From contig JAVUPY010000088.1 of NCBI GenBank assembly GCA_032252755.1, forward strand, positions 62,001 to 126,000: a stretch of DNA of 64,000 nt, given 5' to 3'. The notes beneath the pieces are model-generated. The model did no database searches. It was not told the origin of the DNA and saw only the letters and a list, made by a program, of their open reading frames with translations. Source of the stretch: Terriglobia bacterium. GTDB lineage: Bacteria > Acidobacteriota > Terriglobia > Terriglobales > Acidobacteriaceae. Shown here piece after piece: positions 43,238 to 52,400 of this stretch (within the stretch, counting starts at the first letter, position 1; every line of letters starts with the position of its first letter). Both the position numbers and the translations under genes were made by a program.

Positions 43238-44449
43238 ATGGATATCAGTGGCGTAAGCGACCGTCTCCTGGTTTTCGATACCTCCCTCCGCGATGGTGAG
43301 CAGTCCCCCGGTTGCAGCATGAATACCGGCGAGAAATTGCGCCTTGCGCATAATCTGGAGTCGCTCGGCGTCGACATCATCGAAGCCGGGTTCCCTGTTG
43401 CTTCCACCGGAGACTTCGAGGCCGTCAAACGCATCGCAAACGAGATTCGCGACACTCGCATCGCCGCTCTCGCCCGTTGCACGCGGCACGACATCGAGGT
43501 CGCCTGGGACGCCATTCGCGACGCCGTCCGTCCGCGTATCCACACATTCCTTGCGACGTCGGATATCCATCTCGGCTTCAAGCTGAAGATGACCCGCAGC
43601 GATGCCCTTCGCCAGGCGCAGGATTGCGTCGCCTTCGCGCGATCCATGTGCCAGGACGTGGAGTTCTCGCCCGAAGACGCGACTCGTTCGGATGTCGATT
43701 TCCTCTGCGAAGTCCTGCAGGCCGTCGTGGACGCCGGTGCGACCACCTTGAACATTCCCGACACGGTCGGCTACACGACTCCAACGGAATACGGCAACCT
43801 GATCCGCACCATTCGCGAGCGCATCAAGGGTATCCAGAACGTCACCGTCTCGTCGCACTGCCACAATGATCTCGGACTCGCAGTCGCGAACTCCCTGGCG
43901 GCCGTCAGCGCCGGAGCGCGACAGGTCGAGTGCACTATCAACGGTATCGGCGAGCGCGCGGGGAACGCTTCACTCGAAGAAGTCGTTATGGCACTTCACG
44001 TTCGAAACGATCTTTTCCCAGTTACGTGTGGAGTAAACCGCGAGCAGCTCTACTCGGCGAGCCAGTTGCTTTGCGAAATCGTCGGTTTCCAAGTGCAGCC
44101 CAATAAGGCCATTGTCGGGCGCAACGCCTTCGCGCATGAAGCCGGCATTCACCAGCACGGGGTATTGAGCAATCCGCTCTGTTACGAGATCATGACTCCG
44201 GAATCCGTCGGCGTACCCGCCGAGCGTCTCGTTCTTGGCAAGCATTCCGGGCGTCACGCGCTCGCCTTCAAGTATCGCGAACTCGGTTACGACTTGAGCG
44301 GCGATGAAATTTCTCATCTCTACACGCGATTCACCGAACTGGCGGATCGCAAGAAGAAGGTTTACGACCAAGACCTGATCTCCCTCGTGATGACAGGCCG
44401 CAGCCCGGTCACGGGTAGCGTTTCCCAGGGTGTTCATTCATGCGACTAA
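43238..44449 (+). CDS. leuA: 2-isopropylmalate synthase lacking the C-terminal leucine-binding domain
   Basis: First committed enzyme of leucine synthesis: acetyl-CoA plus 2-ketoisovalerate to 2-isopropylmalate. The 403-residue chain has the metal/substrate motif [35 protein letters not shown] (HxH metal site), [16 protein letters not shown] and the second signature [36 protein letters not shown] then begins the linker, and the chain stops at VHSCD, about 110 residues short of full-length LeuA; the LeuA dimer (allosteric) domain is absent. ATG 43238 is preferred; an upstream TTG at 43202 lies within the promoter. Its end overlaps leuB by 10 nt. Confidence 0.9.
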   Translation: MDISGVSDRLLVFDTSLRDGEQSPGCSMNTGEKLRLAHNLESLGVDIIEAGFPVASTGDFEAVKRIANEIRDTRIAALARCTRHDIEVAWDAIRDAVRPRIHTFLATSDIHLGFKLKMTRSDALRQAQDCVAFARSMCQDVEFSPEDATRSDVDFLCEVLQAVVDAGATTLNIPDTVGYTTPTEYGNLIRTIRERIKGIQNVTVSSHCHNDLGLAVANSLAAVSAGARQVECTINGIGERAGNASLEEVVMALHVRNDLFPVTCGVNREQLYSASQLLCEIVGFQVQPNKAIVGRNAFAHEAGIHQHGVLSNPLCYEIMTPESVGVPAERLVLGKHSGRHALAFKYRELGYDLSGDEISHLYTRFTELADRKKKVYDQDLISLVMTGRSPVTGSVSQGVHSCD

Positions 44450-45549
44450 GAATCACAGTTCTTCCGGGCGACGGCATTGGCCCGGAGGTCACGGCCCAGG
44501 CAGTGCAAGTTCTCCGGACAGTGTCCGACGTGTGCGGTTACAACTTCGATTTCACCACGCGCCTCATCGGAGGTGCCGCCGTTGAAGACAGCGGCCATCC
44601 GCTTCCCAAGAAGACGCTCGACACCTGCCTCGAGTCCGATGCGGTCCTGCTTGGCGCAGTCGGCGGGCCTAAGTTCGACGGTCTTGCTCCGCATCTTCGC
44701 CCTGAAGCCGGCTTGCTTGCGATTCGCCAGGCGCTCGGCTGCTATGCGAACCTGCGTCCGGTGATCGCCTACGAGTCGGTCGCCGACTGTTCTCCGCTGC
44801 GTCCCGAGCTGCGGCGTGGCGCCGACGTGCTCATCGTTCGTGAATTGCTCGGTGGCCTCTATTTCGGCGAGCCCCGCGCTAACGACACGGAGCACAAGAG
44901 CGCCTATAACACGATGCGCTACTCGGAGCCCGAGATTGAGCGCATCGCCCGCGTGGCTTTTGAAGCTGCTCGCGAGCGCAAGAAGAAAGTTACATCGGTC
45001 GACAAAGCTAACGTTCTCGAGACCTCGCGGCTATGGCGCAGCGTCGTCACCCGTGTCGGCAAGGAGTATCCCGACGTGAAACTCGAGCATGCGCTGGTCG
45101 ACTCGTTCGCCATGCAGCTGATCATGACGCCCACGCGCTATGACGTGGTCGTGACGGAAAACCTGTTCGGCGACATCCTTTCTGACGAAGCCGCCGTGAT
45201 CAGCGGTTCGCTCGGCCTGCTGGCCTCGGCCAGCATAGGCGGCCCGGTCGGATTGTATGAGCCGATCCACGGCTCGGCACCAGACATCGCCGGCAAAGGC
45301 ATTGCTAATCCGCTGGGCGCGATTGCCTCGGCCGCCATGCTGTTGCGCTATACCGGCAAACTCGTCGGTGAAGCTGAGGGCATCGAGACCGCGATCCGCA
45401 ACACGCTCGACGCCGGCTATCGCACTCCCGACCTCACGACTACGGAAGCCGCGCGGAAGCGTACGAATACCACAGAACAGGTTGGCGCGCGTATTGCCGA
45501 AACCGTTTGCGATCTGCTAAACCGCAGGATGGCGTATCACGCGGTATAA
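44440..45549 (+). CDS. leuB: 3-isopropylmalate dehydrogenase
   Basis: NAD-dependent oxidative decarboxylation of 3-isopropylmalate, third step of leucine synthesis. The 369 residues match the usual length. Motifs are [18 protein letters not shown] at the start, [33 protein letters not shown] (substrate loop), [12 protein letters not shown], and [30 protein letters not shown] with the metal aspartates. [22 protein letters not shown] gives the NAD site. It overlaps leuA by 10 nt. A stem-loop repeat lies 15 nt after the stop. Confidence 0.97.
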   Translation: MRLRITVLPGDGIGPEVTAQAVQVLRTVSDVCGYNFDFTTRLIGGAAVEDSGHPLPKKTLDTCLESDAVLLGAVGGPKFDGLAPHLRPEAGLLAIRQALGCYANLRPVIAYESVADCSPLRPELRRGADVLIVRELLGGLYFGEPRANDTEHKSAYNTMRYSEPEIERIARVAFEAARERKKKVTSVDKANVLETSRLWRSVVTRVGKEYPDVKLEHALVDSFAMQLIMTPTRYDVVVTENLFGDILSDEAAVISGSLGLLASASIGGPVGLYEPIHGSAPDIAGKGIANPLGAIASAAMLLRYTGKLVGEAEGIETAIRNTLDAGYRTPDLTTTEAARKRTNTTEQVGARIAETVCDLLNRRMAYHAV

Positions 45550-45564
45550 ATTAGAAGGTATTAG

Positions 45565-45617
45565 GTGCCCCAGGTTCACGCCCTGTGGTTGGGCGTTAAC
45601 CTGGGTCTTTTTCGGAT
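45565..45617 (+). repeat. GTGCCCCA stem-loop repeat, copy B (after leuB)
   Basis: GTGCCCCA begins 15 nt after the leuB stop. The stem is CCCAGGTT (45569-45576) with AACCTGGG (45598-45605), one mismatch, then ACGCC (45578-45582) with GGCGT (45592-45596), closed by a 9-nt loop. TCTTTTTCGG follows, which could serve as a terminator U-tract. Same flanks as copies at 3604 and 58599 but a different stem sequence. Confidence 0.8.
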
Positions 45618-45629
45618 TTTATATCGGTT

Positions 45630-47048
45630 ATGTCCAACCCACAGACCCTCTTCGATAAGGTATGGTCCGCCCACGTTGTGCGACACGCCGCGGGCGAACC
45701 CGCACTCATTTACATCGACCTTCATCTCGTTCACGAAGTGACCTCACCGCAAGCCTTCGAGGGCCTGCGCTTGAACGGCCGGAAGGTCCGCCGACCGGAT
45801 CTAACCTTCGCCACCGTCGACCACAACGTACCGACGACTACAGAAGATCGCTTCGTCATCAAGGACCAGATCGCTTCGCAGCAGGTCCAAACGCTGCGCA
45901 AGAATTGTGAAGCCGCCGGCATTCCTCTCTACGACGTTGGCGACCGTCGCCAGGGCATTGTCCACGTGATCGGCCCGGAGTTGGGCCTGACGCAGCCCGG
46001 AATTACCATCGTCTGCGGCGACAGCCACACCAGCACGCACGGCGCTTTCGGAGCCCTCGCTTTCGGCATCGGCACCTCGGAAGTCGAGCACGTTCTCGCA
46101 ACACAGTGCCTGCCGCAGGCAAAGCCGAAAACAATGCAGGTACTCGTTAAAGGCGACCTCCCGCGCGGAACTACCGCGAAGGACCTCGCACTCGGCATCA
46201 TCCACCAGATCGGCACCGATGGCGGCACTGGTTATGTCATCGAGTACGCTGGCGAGGCCATCCGCAAGCTCTCCATGGAAGGCCGCATGACGCTCTGCAA
46301 CATGAGCATCGAGAGTGGCGCCCGCGCCGGCATGGTCGCACCCGACGAAACTACATTTGCTTATTTGAAAGATCGTCCGCACGCGCCTAAGGGAAGCAAG
46401 TGGGATCAGGCGGTCGCCTACTGGCGAACGTTGTCGACCGATCCCGGCGCGCGATTTGACCGCGTCGTCGAATTCGATGCCTCGAAACTCGAACCGTGGG
46501 TCACTTGGGGAACTTCGCCCGGAATGTCCGCACCCGTAAGCGGCTTCGTCCCAAAAGATCAGGATGCCCGCAGCGAAGCCGAGTTGAAAGCTCTGCATCG
46601 TGCCATCGAGTACATGGGCATCCGAGCAGGCGGGAAGATCGAAGATCTTGCTATCGATAAAGCTTTCATCGGCTCCTGTACCAACGCGCGTCTCGAAGAC
46701 CTTCGTGAGGCAGCGCGCGTTCTCCGCGGATACAAGATCAATCCCAAGGTGCACGCCATCGTCGTACCCGGTTCAGGCCAAGTAAAGGAAGCCGCCGAGC
46801 GAGAAGGTCTCGATCGCATCTTCAAAGATGCCGGCGCCGAGTGGCGCGAGCCCGGCTGCTCTATGTGCCTTGGCATGAATCCCGACATCCTTCAGGAAGG
46901 CGAGCGCTGCGCCTCGACCAGCAACCGCAATTTCGAAGGCCGCCAGGGGCGCGGCGGTCGCACGCATCTCGTCAGCCCCAGCATGGCCGCTGCCGCAGCC
47001 GTCGCCGGACACTTCGTCGACGTGCGGGACTGGAAATATAAGGAGTAG
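45630..47048 (+). CDS. leuC: 3-isopropylmalate dehydratase, large subunit
   Basis: Aconitase-type [4Fe-4S] subunit that, with LeuD, isomerises 2- to 3-isopropylmalate. The 472 residues are of normal length. [12 protein letters not shown] opens the chain; [28 protein letters not shown] carries the first aconitase motif, [14 protein letters not shown] the first cluster cysteine, and [16 protein letters not shown] the other two (CxxC). [24 protein letters not shown] closes it. leuD follows 3 nt later. Confidence 0.97.
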   Translation: MSNPQTLFDKVWSAHVVRHAAGEPALIYIDLHLVHEVTSPQAFEGLRLNGRKVRRPDLTFATVDHNVPTTTEDRFVIKDQIASQQVQTLRKNCEAAGIPLYDVGDRRQGIVHVIGPELGLTQPGITIVCGDSHTSTHGAFGALAFGIGTSEVEHVLATQCLPQAKPKTMQVLVKGDLPRGTTAKDLALGIIHQIGTDGGTGYVIEYAGEAIRKLSMEGRMTLCNMSIESGARAGMVAPDETTFAYLKDRPHAPKGSKWDQAVAYWRTLSTDPGARFDRVVEFDASKLEPWVTWGTSPGMSAPVSGFVPKDQDARSEAELKALHRAIEYMGIRAGGKIEDLAIDKAFIGSCTNARLEDLREAARVLRGYKINPKVHAIVVPGSGQVKEAAEREGLDRIFKDAGAEWREPGCSMCLGMNPDILQEGERCASTSNRNFEGRQGRGGRTHLVSPSMAAAAAVAGHFVDVRDWKYKE

Positions 47049-47051
47049 CCG

Positions 47052-47645
47052 ATGGAAGCTCTGCGCCAACATCGCGGCCAGGTCGTGCCGCTCGATCGCC
47101 CGAACATCGATACCGATCAGATCATCCCCAAGCAGTTCCTCAAGCGCATCGAGCGAACCGGCTACGGCGAGTTCCTCTTCTTCGACTGGCGCTTCAACGC
47201 CGACGGCACGCCAAAACCGGAGTTCATCCTTAACCAGGAGCCGTATAACAGTGGGAGCATTCTGCTGGCACGCAAGAATTTTGGTTGCGGCTCCTCGCGC
47301 GAGCATGCCGCATGGGCGCTCATGAACTATGGCTTCAGCGTGGTGATCGCGCCATCGTTCGCCGACATCTTCCACTCCAACGCCGCGAAGAATGGCCTGT
47401 TGACGATCACTCTGCCCGAAGAGATTGTCGACGAGTTATTCCGTCGCGCAAACGGTAAGTACGAGCTGAATGTCGATGTCGCGAACCTGACCATCAGCGA
47501 CGACCGCGACCTGCGCGTGAACTTCACAATGGACGCCTTCCGCCAGAAATGTCTCCTCGAAGGCCTCGACGACATCGCCCTAACCCTCGCGCACGAAGAC
47601 GCCATCTCCACCTACGAGCGTGACATGGTTCCCGCCTGGCGATAA
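47052..47645 (+). CDS. leuD: 3-isopropylmalate dehydratase, small subunit
   Basis: Swivelling small subunit of isopropylmalate isomerase. The 197-residue chain shows GQVVPLDRPNIDTDQIIPKQFLKRIERTGYGEFLFFDWRF, the conserved NFGCGSSREHAAWAL substrate loop and SFADIFHSNAAKNGLLTI. It starts 3 nt after the leuC stop, so the two subunits are made together. It is convergent with the aspartokinase gene, 65 nt away, with no clear terminator between. Confidence 0.97.
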   Translation: MEALRQHRGQVVPLDRPNIDTDQIIPKQFLKRIERTGYGEFLFFDWRFNADGTPKPEFILNQEPYNSGSILLARKNFGCGSSREHAAWALMNYGFSVVIAPSFADIFHSNAAKNGLLTITLPEEIVDELFRRANGKYELNVDVANLTISDDRDLRVNFTMDAFRQKCLLEGLDDIALTLAHEDAISTYERDMVPAWR

Positions 47646-47710
47646 TAAGGCTTGGATCCTCGCTTGATGATCGCGGATGAAGCCGAAGATGACCGCTCGG
47701 CTGCCGAGTT

Positions 47711-48619
47711 TCACGCGAGCCTCCCCGCCGTTCCCTCTTCTTCCGCTTCAGAAGTCGGGCAAAACGGGTACGGAATCCGTTCTTCCGCCGCGACCGCCTC
47801 TGCTTCATAGAACGACTTGCTGCGATCGCAGATCAGCGTCGGCAAATCCGAATTGAGCGCCGCGACTTCAACCGGGAACAGGTGCTGCGCCGCGAAATCG
47901 ATCGCTTTCGGCTGCACGATCCCGCCGCCGATCTCGATTGCTTCCTGCCAAGTCAACGTCTTGAATTGTCGCGGCTCGGCTTCTGATGTCGCGGGATCGA
48001 ATTCGAAAATTCCATCGACATCTTTCACCAGCCGGCAGCGGTTCGCCTCGATCTTCTGCGCGATGAACACGGCCGTCAGGTCCGACCCGCCCCTTCCCAG
48101 CAGAGACAGCGATCCATCCGGCAACCGTCCCACGAATCCCGGCGCGACGATCACCGGCGTTTGCTCGAACACTCGATGCACTTCCGCGGCATTGATCTCC
48201 ACCGGCTCCGAGTTGAGCACTGCCCCATGCGTTCGCAGCCCAAGTCGGGTCTCATCCAGAATCGCGCACCCGATTCCCGCCCGATCCAACGCGAGCGAAA
48301 GCAGCGCCGCAGACGTCGCCTCGCCCGTCGCGAGAAGCGCGGCTACGGAATGATCATTGATGTTTTCGCCGAACGACTTCGCGAGCGAAAGCAGTGTATC
48401 GGTCGTATTCCCTATTGCCGAGACGACAGCGACGACACGATGGCCGGAATCGATCCAGCGGCGAATTTCTTCCACCGTGTTGGGGAGGTCCAATTCACTG
48501 CACAGGACCGAGCTACCGAATTTCAAAACGATTACGGGATACCGGCGCACCGCATCCGGCGAGACACCGCCGTGGCTGGCCAGCGTGGGCAGACGAAAAT
48601 TCTTCTGAGACGACACTAC
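47711..48619 (-). CDS. Aspartokinase catalytic domain without ACT domains
   Basis: Predicted ATP-dependent phosphorylation of aspartate, first step toward lysine, threonine and methionine. The 302 residues show VIVLKFGSSVL (usually KFGGTSV), VVAVVSAIGNTTDTLL, LATGEATSAALLSLAL, FVGRLPDGSLSLLGRGGSDLTAVFIAQ and KDVDGIFEFDP, all in aspartokinase order. The chain ends soon after the kinase fold, so the ACT regulatory repeats of usual LysC (about 400-450 residues) are absent. GTG 48619 has AAGGGAG upstream and is preferred; an upstream TTG (48655) sits in the U-run of a leader hairpin. Another amino-acid kinase activity cannot be excluded. Confidence 0.82.
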   Translation of the reverse strand, partial: VVSSQKNFRLPTLASHGGVSPDAVRRYPVIVLKFGSSVLCSELDLPNTVEEIRRWIDSGHRVVAVVSAIGNTTDTLLSLAKSFGENINDHSVAALLATGEATSAALLSLALDRAGIGCAILDETRLGLRTHGAVLNSEPVEINAAEVHRVFEQTPVIVAPGFVGRLPDGSLSLLGRGGSDLTAVFIAQKIEANRCRLVKDVDGIFEFDPATSEAEPRQFKTLTWQEAIEIGGGIVQPKAIDFAAQHLFPVEVAALNSDLPTLICDRSKSFYEAEAVAAEERIPYPFCPTSEAEEEGTAGRLA

Positions 48620-48665
48620 GAATCTCCCTTCGAGGTTGAGCGTTATTCGGGCCAAAAACAGAATC

Positions 48666-48760
48666 GCCGCCTTTGGAAAACCCCCAGGCGGCCGCTCAGT
48701 GATGGGAGATTGTCAGATCGTTGCTTCAGGCTCCCGACGCTGGCCAGACACCGCCTGGGG
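48666..48760 (-). promoter_or_regulatory. Structured leader with mutually exclusive hairpins (riboswitch/attenuator candidate)
   Basis: On the minus strand CCCCAGGCGG (48760-48751) can pair perfectly with CCGCCTGGGG (48691-48682), enclosing a nested GGGAG/CTCCC pair (48735-48731 with 48708-48704). The 3' arm can instead form GCCGCCT (48692-48686) with AGGCGGC (48672-48666), followed by GATTCTGTTTTTGG. The two folds exclude each other, the layout of an antiterminator/terminator switch. It does not match the lysine, SAM-I, T-box or TPP motifs as I remember them. Confidence 0.55.
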
Positions 48761-48852
48761 TGCACATGGCCATATACATTCGGGATATCTGCTGCAAATA
48801 CATAATCAATCCGTTTTTTCCCTCACGTCACAAGGTGGTGTGAGGTGGATTC

Positions 48853-48880
48853 AGTGTATCAACCGAGCCGGAATTGTCAA
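48853..48880 (-). promoter_or_regulatory. Promoter of the aspartokinase leader
   Basis: On the minus strand TTGACA (48880-48875), 16 nt, TACACT (48858-48853). A start near 48846 would give a leader of about 228 nt before the GTG at 48619, long enough for the structured element. Confidence 0.55.
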
Positions 48881-48938
48881 TCATGCTTCCGGCGTATTCA
48901 CAAAAGTTTGATTCAAACATCAGTGCCGCTAATTCGAC

Positions 48939-50276
48939 TTACGCCTCGGCCAGCACAGCATCCACGGTCTGCACGTCAACCAGTCCGCGACAGCCATAGA
49001 TGGCAGGCAAAACTTTTTCTGCTGCGAATTTCCGGCGCAACTCGGCTACCTTTTCCGTTCCCGAACGATACGCCGGCAGATACATTCGCCCCAGCAGCGG
49101 ATGCCGTCCCCACGCGCCTGAGAGTTTGTCGGCGCGCTCTTCGGTAACCAGGAAATCATTCCGCAACGTCTTCGCGACCTCTGCCTGCGGCCGTCCTTCC
49201 TGCCACGTCAGGTATGACGAGTGATTCTTCGCATCATCCTGCAGCAGCGCCAGCAGGACACCAATCTGAAGGTCTTCGTCCGGCAACTGCTCGACGTCGG
49301 TGACGCCATACGCGATCAGGATCGCGTTGTTCGCGATGCCCTCGAACAGCGTCGCCGCCCGCGTGTTCATCGTCAGCACAGTCGCTTCGAACCCGGCTAG
49401 GCCGCGCGCATACAAATTCTGCAGATAAGCAAAGGTTGTCACGTGCCCCGGGACGACTTCATGGCTGATCAACTGCTCGAACTCCGGTTCCGTGATTTGC
49501 AGCGAGGCGTTGATCTCATACGTCGCCTCATATTTCGGGCTGCCATCCGCATTGCGCGCGCGGCCAACGTAGTTCATCGAACCCGAGAACCACGCATCTT
49601 TGATGGGGAGGAAATCGATGTTCGCGCGCGGAACTCCGTGTAGTTCCTTTGGGAGATAGGGCAACAAGTTTTTCTCGCTTAGCCGGTCGTAGTGCGCGAT
49701 CACTGCCGTGCTCAGTGCGCGAACCGATGCCATCGGAATCACGCGCTCCTTGCGCCACGCATCTACCGCCGGAAGAATTCCGTTCGAAGTCGCATACCCC
49801 GCCCGACTCAGCAACTCTGTGACCCGCTCGCGCTTTTTCTCCGGATGCGACGGCTCCGGCGCCCGCGACGTCGATGCTTCGACGCAGCGCGAATACGGAA
49901 CTGCCGGCCCTTTCCCGAGGATCTCCATCGCGAGGTCCCACATTGCCTGCAGCGATACCGCGAGGCCCAAAAGATAGCTGCGCCGCGTTCCATCGAGGCT
50001 CCCTGCTGCGTCACGCACGCCGCCGATTGCCTTCGGCAGGTCGACTTCCTTCAAATATTGCTCCACCGCCGCCCGATCCACCTTCGGTCCGGAGACGCCG
50101 CCAGTCTCGCGCACCCGCGCCGCCGCGGGCGTCGTGTACGCAACCGGCAACGGTTCGCCCGAAAACCACGAGTCCGCAATGAACCGTCCCGTTCCCGACG
50201 GACACATGACGTCTCCGCCCCACAGGGTGTCGATTCCAAGAACCGCGTCCGCGACAAAACGCCCAAGCTGATCCAT
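48939..50276 (-). CDS. Putative DUF885-like zinc metallopeptidase
   Basis: A 445-residue protein without signal peptide. The metal motif HEVVPGH (about 273-279) in EQLISHEVVPGHVTTFAYLQNLYARGLAG resembles the HExxPGH of DUF885-type peptidases, and a possible third ligand Glu lies in AATLFEGIANNAILIAYG downstream. The rest is helical. Its ATG shares one base with the stop of the OPT transporter (TAATG), so the two are translationally coupled. Import of oligopeptides followed by cytoplasmic hydrolysis is the natural reading. Actual peptidase activity is inferred. Confidence 0.75.
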   Translation of the reverse strand: MDQLGRFVADAVLGIDTLWGGDVMCPSGTGRFIADSWFSGEPLPVAYTTPAAARVRETGGVSGPKVDRAAVEQYLKEVDLPKAIGGVRDAAGSLDGTRRSYLLGLAVSLQAMWDLAMEILGKGPAVPYSRCVEASTSRAPEPSHPEKKRERVTELLSRAGYATSNGILPAVDAWRKERVIPMASVRALSTAVIAHYDRLSEKNLLPYLPKELHGVPRANIDFLPIKDAWFSGSMNYVGRARNADGSPKYEATYEINASLQITEPEFEQLISHEVVPGHVTTFAYLQNLYARGLAGFEATVLTMNTRAATLFEGIANNAILIAYGVTDVEQLPDEDLQIGVLLALLQDDAKNHSSYLTWQEGRPQAEVAKTLRNDFLVTEERADKLSGAWGRHPLLGRMYLPAYRSGTEKVAELRRKFAAEKVLPAIYGCRGLVDVQTVDAVLAEA

Positions 50277-52276
50277 TACGCCTCCCTCGATTTATTCAAT
50301 GAGCGGAACCAAACATAGCAGCATAGCGCAACGAACAACACAGCCGAGACCGTCTGCGAAACCGGCACGTTGTCGAAGAAGGGAGTATGCACCCAACTCT
50401 CCTTGAAACCCGGCAGTAGTCGTAACGCCGCGCCGAACACTCCACCCAAGGCTCCTCCGGCCATTAATCCTGAGGCAATAATCACTCCACGCTCGCGAAT
50501 CGTCCTTCCTCGTTCGCCATTAACCTTCGCCGCCCTCTTATTCAGGAAATGCGAGAGGAATCCGCCCACCAGCGCCGGAGTATTCAATTCCAGCGGCAGG
50601 TACATCCCGAGCGCAAATATCAACGAAGGCTGTCCGAGCATTTCCAGAATAAGCGCAATGAAGGCGCCTACGCCGAAAAGCATATACGCCACTGGCTGAT
50701 GGCTCATGAAACCCTCGACCAGTGCCTTCATAATCGCCGCCTGGGGCGAAGGCAGCACCGGAAGCGTATTCCCAGGCACGGCCTCGCCGAACTGGAACGT
50801 CTTCGCCAGCATCACGATCGTCAGTCCCGCTGCCGCTGCCGAGAACAGCACGCCCAGGAATTTCACCTTCTCTTGCGACGCCGGCGTCGAACCCAACCAA
50901 TAGCCCGCCTTCAGGTCTGTAATCAGCTGTCCGGAGATTGACAACGCCGTGCATACCATTCCGGCAATCGCCATCACGAAGAACATTCCCGTCGTGCCGG
51001 AAACGCCAAACCGCAGCAGCACCACGGACGAGATGATAATCGTCAGCATCGTCATGCCGGAGACCGGGTTGCGCGCCGTCGTGGCAATCGCGTTTGCGGC
51101 GACCGACGCAAAGAAGAATGAGAACACCAGGGTCATTGCGACGCCTATCGCCACCGCAACCATGCTCGCATGCAGGGTCCCCATGAACACCGCGACGCCT
51201 ATCGCGCTGAAAATGACGCTGAGCAGGATCGTGGTCATGGAGATGTCGCGGTCCGTGCGCACAGAACTGGCGACTTCGCCTTTGTGAAATGCCTTCAAGG
51301 CGATCCCGAACGACCCCGCAACAATCTTCAGCGACTTGATGATCCCGAAAATTCCCGCCGTGGCAATCGCACCCACGCCGATGTAGCGAACGTAGTTGCT
51401 GTAAATCGCAACGGCGCTCATGTCGTGAATCGGAACTTTGCCCGGGTAGACCGCGGTCGTAACGTGGCTTCCTATAAACCACACCAGCGGCACCAGCACG
51501 AAGTTCGAGAGCACGCCGCCCGCGCAGAGAATCATCGAACTGCGCAACCCCATCACGTACCCGAGCCCGAGAATGAAGCTGATCGCGTCGAAGTTGAATA
51601 CGATCCGTGCGCGATCGTTCAGCGTGCGCATCAGCGGTACGAACTGGAAATTGACGTATTCTTTCCAGACCTCGAACGTCGTCACGAAGAAGTCGTAGAC
51701 GCCGGCGATGAACGTCGCTTCGAGCAGCAGTTTCGCCTGCGAACCGCCCTTTTCGCCCGTGACGAGAACTTCGGTGATCGCCGTCGCTTCCGGGTATGGC
51801 AGCAGCCCATGCATCTCGCGCACGAAATACCGGCGCAGCGGAATGAGGAACAGAATCCCAAGACATCCGCCCGCCAGGCAGATGAAGATTGTCTGCAGCG
51901 GATGTGGGCTGAGGTTCAGGATGTAGAGCGCCGGTAGCGTAAAGATCGCGCCTGCGACTACACCTCCCGCAACCCCTCCAATTCCCGTGATGATCACGTT
52001 CTCGAGCAGAGTCGACCGCCGCGCGTAAACACGCGCCAACCCGATCGCGAGGATCGAGATCGGGATCGCCGCTTCCATCACCTGCCCAACCTTCAGGCCG
52101 GAATAGGCCGACGCAACGGTGAACACGACGCACAGGAAGACGCCCCAGCCCACCGATCGCCAACTGACTTCGGGAATCTTCGCTTCTGATGCGATTACCG
52201 GCGGATACTCTTCGCCGGGTTTCAGCGGCTCATACGCTTTTGTGGAGAGGGATTTTGCGGTTCCGACCTCGGACAT
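50276..52276 (-). CDS. OPT-family oligopeptide transporter
   Basis: A 666-residue inner-membrane carrier of the oligopeptide transporter family, which takes up peptides or metal-chelate compounds. About 15 or 16 membrane segments are evident. The first membrane part reads SVGWGVFLCVVFTVASAYSGLKVGQVMEAAIPISILAIGLARV, and LLPYPEATAITEVLVTGEKGG is the conserved OPT loop. ATG 52276 has AGGAGG upstream. The downstream DUF885-like peptidase gene overlaps by one base, supporting a peptide substrate rather than a siderophore. Confidence 0.93.
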   Translation of the reverse strand: MSEVGTAKSLSTKAYEPLKPGEEYPPVIASEAKIPEVSWRSVGWGVFLCVVFTVASAYSGLKVGQVMEAAIPISILAIGLARVYARRSTLLENVIITGIGGVAGGVVAGAIFTLPALYILNLSPHPLQTIFICLAGGCLGILFLIPLRRYFVREMHGLLPYPEATAITEVLVTGEKGGSQAKLLLEATFIAGVYDFFVTTFEVWKEYVNFQFVPLMRTLNDRARIVFNFDAISFILGLGYVMGLRSSMILCAGGVLSNFVLVPLVWFIGSHVTTAVYPGKVPIHDMSAVAIYSNYVRYIGVGAIATAGIFGIIKSLKIVAGSFGIALKAFHKGEVASSVRTDRDISMTTILLSVIFSAIGVAVFMGTLHASMVAVAIGVAMTLVFSFFFASVAANAIATTARNPVSGMTMLTIIISSVVLLRFGVSGTTGMFFVMAIAGMVCTALSISGQLITDLKAGYWLGSTPASQEKVKFLGVLFSAAAAGLTIVMLAKTFQFGEAVPGNTLPVLPSPQAAIMKALVEGFMSHQPVAYMLFGVGAFIALILEMLGQPSLIFALGMYLPLELNTPALVGGFLSHFLNKRAAKVNGERGRTIRERGVIIASGLMAGGALGGVFGAALRLLPGFKESWVHTPFFDNVPVSQTVSAVLFVALCCYVWFRSLNKSREA

Positions 52277-52308
52277 CCGGGGCCTCCTGTCAGCCCTTGG
52301 GCAGGCTG

Positions 52309-52314
52309 ATTATA
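52309..52314 (-). promoter_or_regulatory. Consensus -10 element upstream of the OPT gene
   Basis: A perfect TATAAT on the minus strand lies 33 nt before the OPT start codon. No good -35 is found at 16-18 nt, so an activator or extended contact may be needed. Confidence 0.4.
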
Positions 52315-52400
52315 GGGAGGCCATCACCACCGAGTTTGTGACCGTCCTCACGTGTCGCGGGTGACGCAAACGGTCTTCTGGCGCGTCGACAAAACCCGCA

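Larger units (their letters stand above)
48620..48938. other. 319-bp leader/promoter region of the aspartokinase gene
   Basis: No coding frame is convincing here. On the minus strand it holds a promoter (48853-48880), a CCTCAC/GTGAGG hairpin (about 48820-48844), a 79-nt structured element (48682-48760) and a terminator-like hairpin (48666-48692), in transcription order before the aspartokinase start. Confidence 0.6.

Noticed and set aside
50538-52163. A 541-codon frame on the minus strand overlapping the OPT transporter gene
   Set aside because: It is a shifted frame of the same strand. Its translation is Arg/His/Asp-rich without membrane segments or motifs, while the OPT frame has a perfect ribosome site and family signatures.
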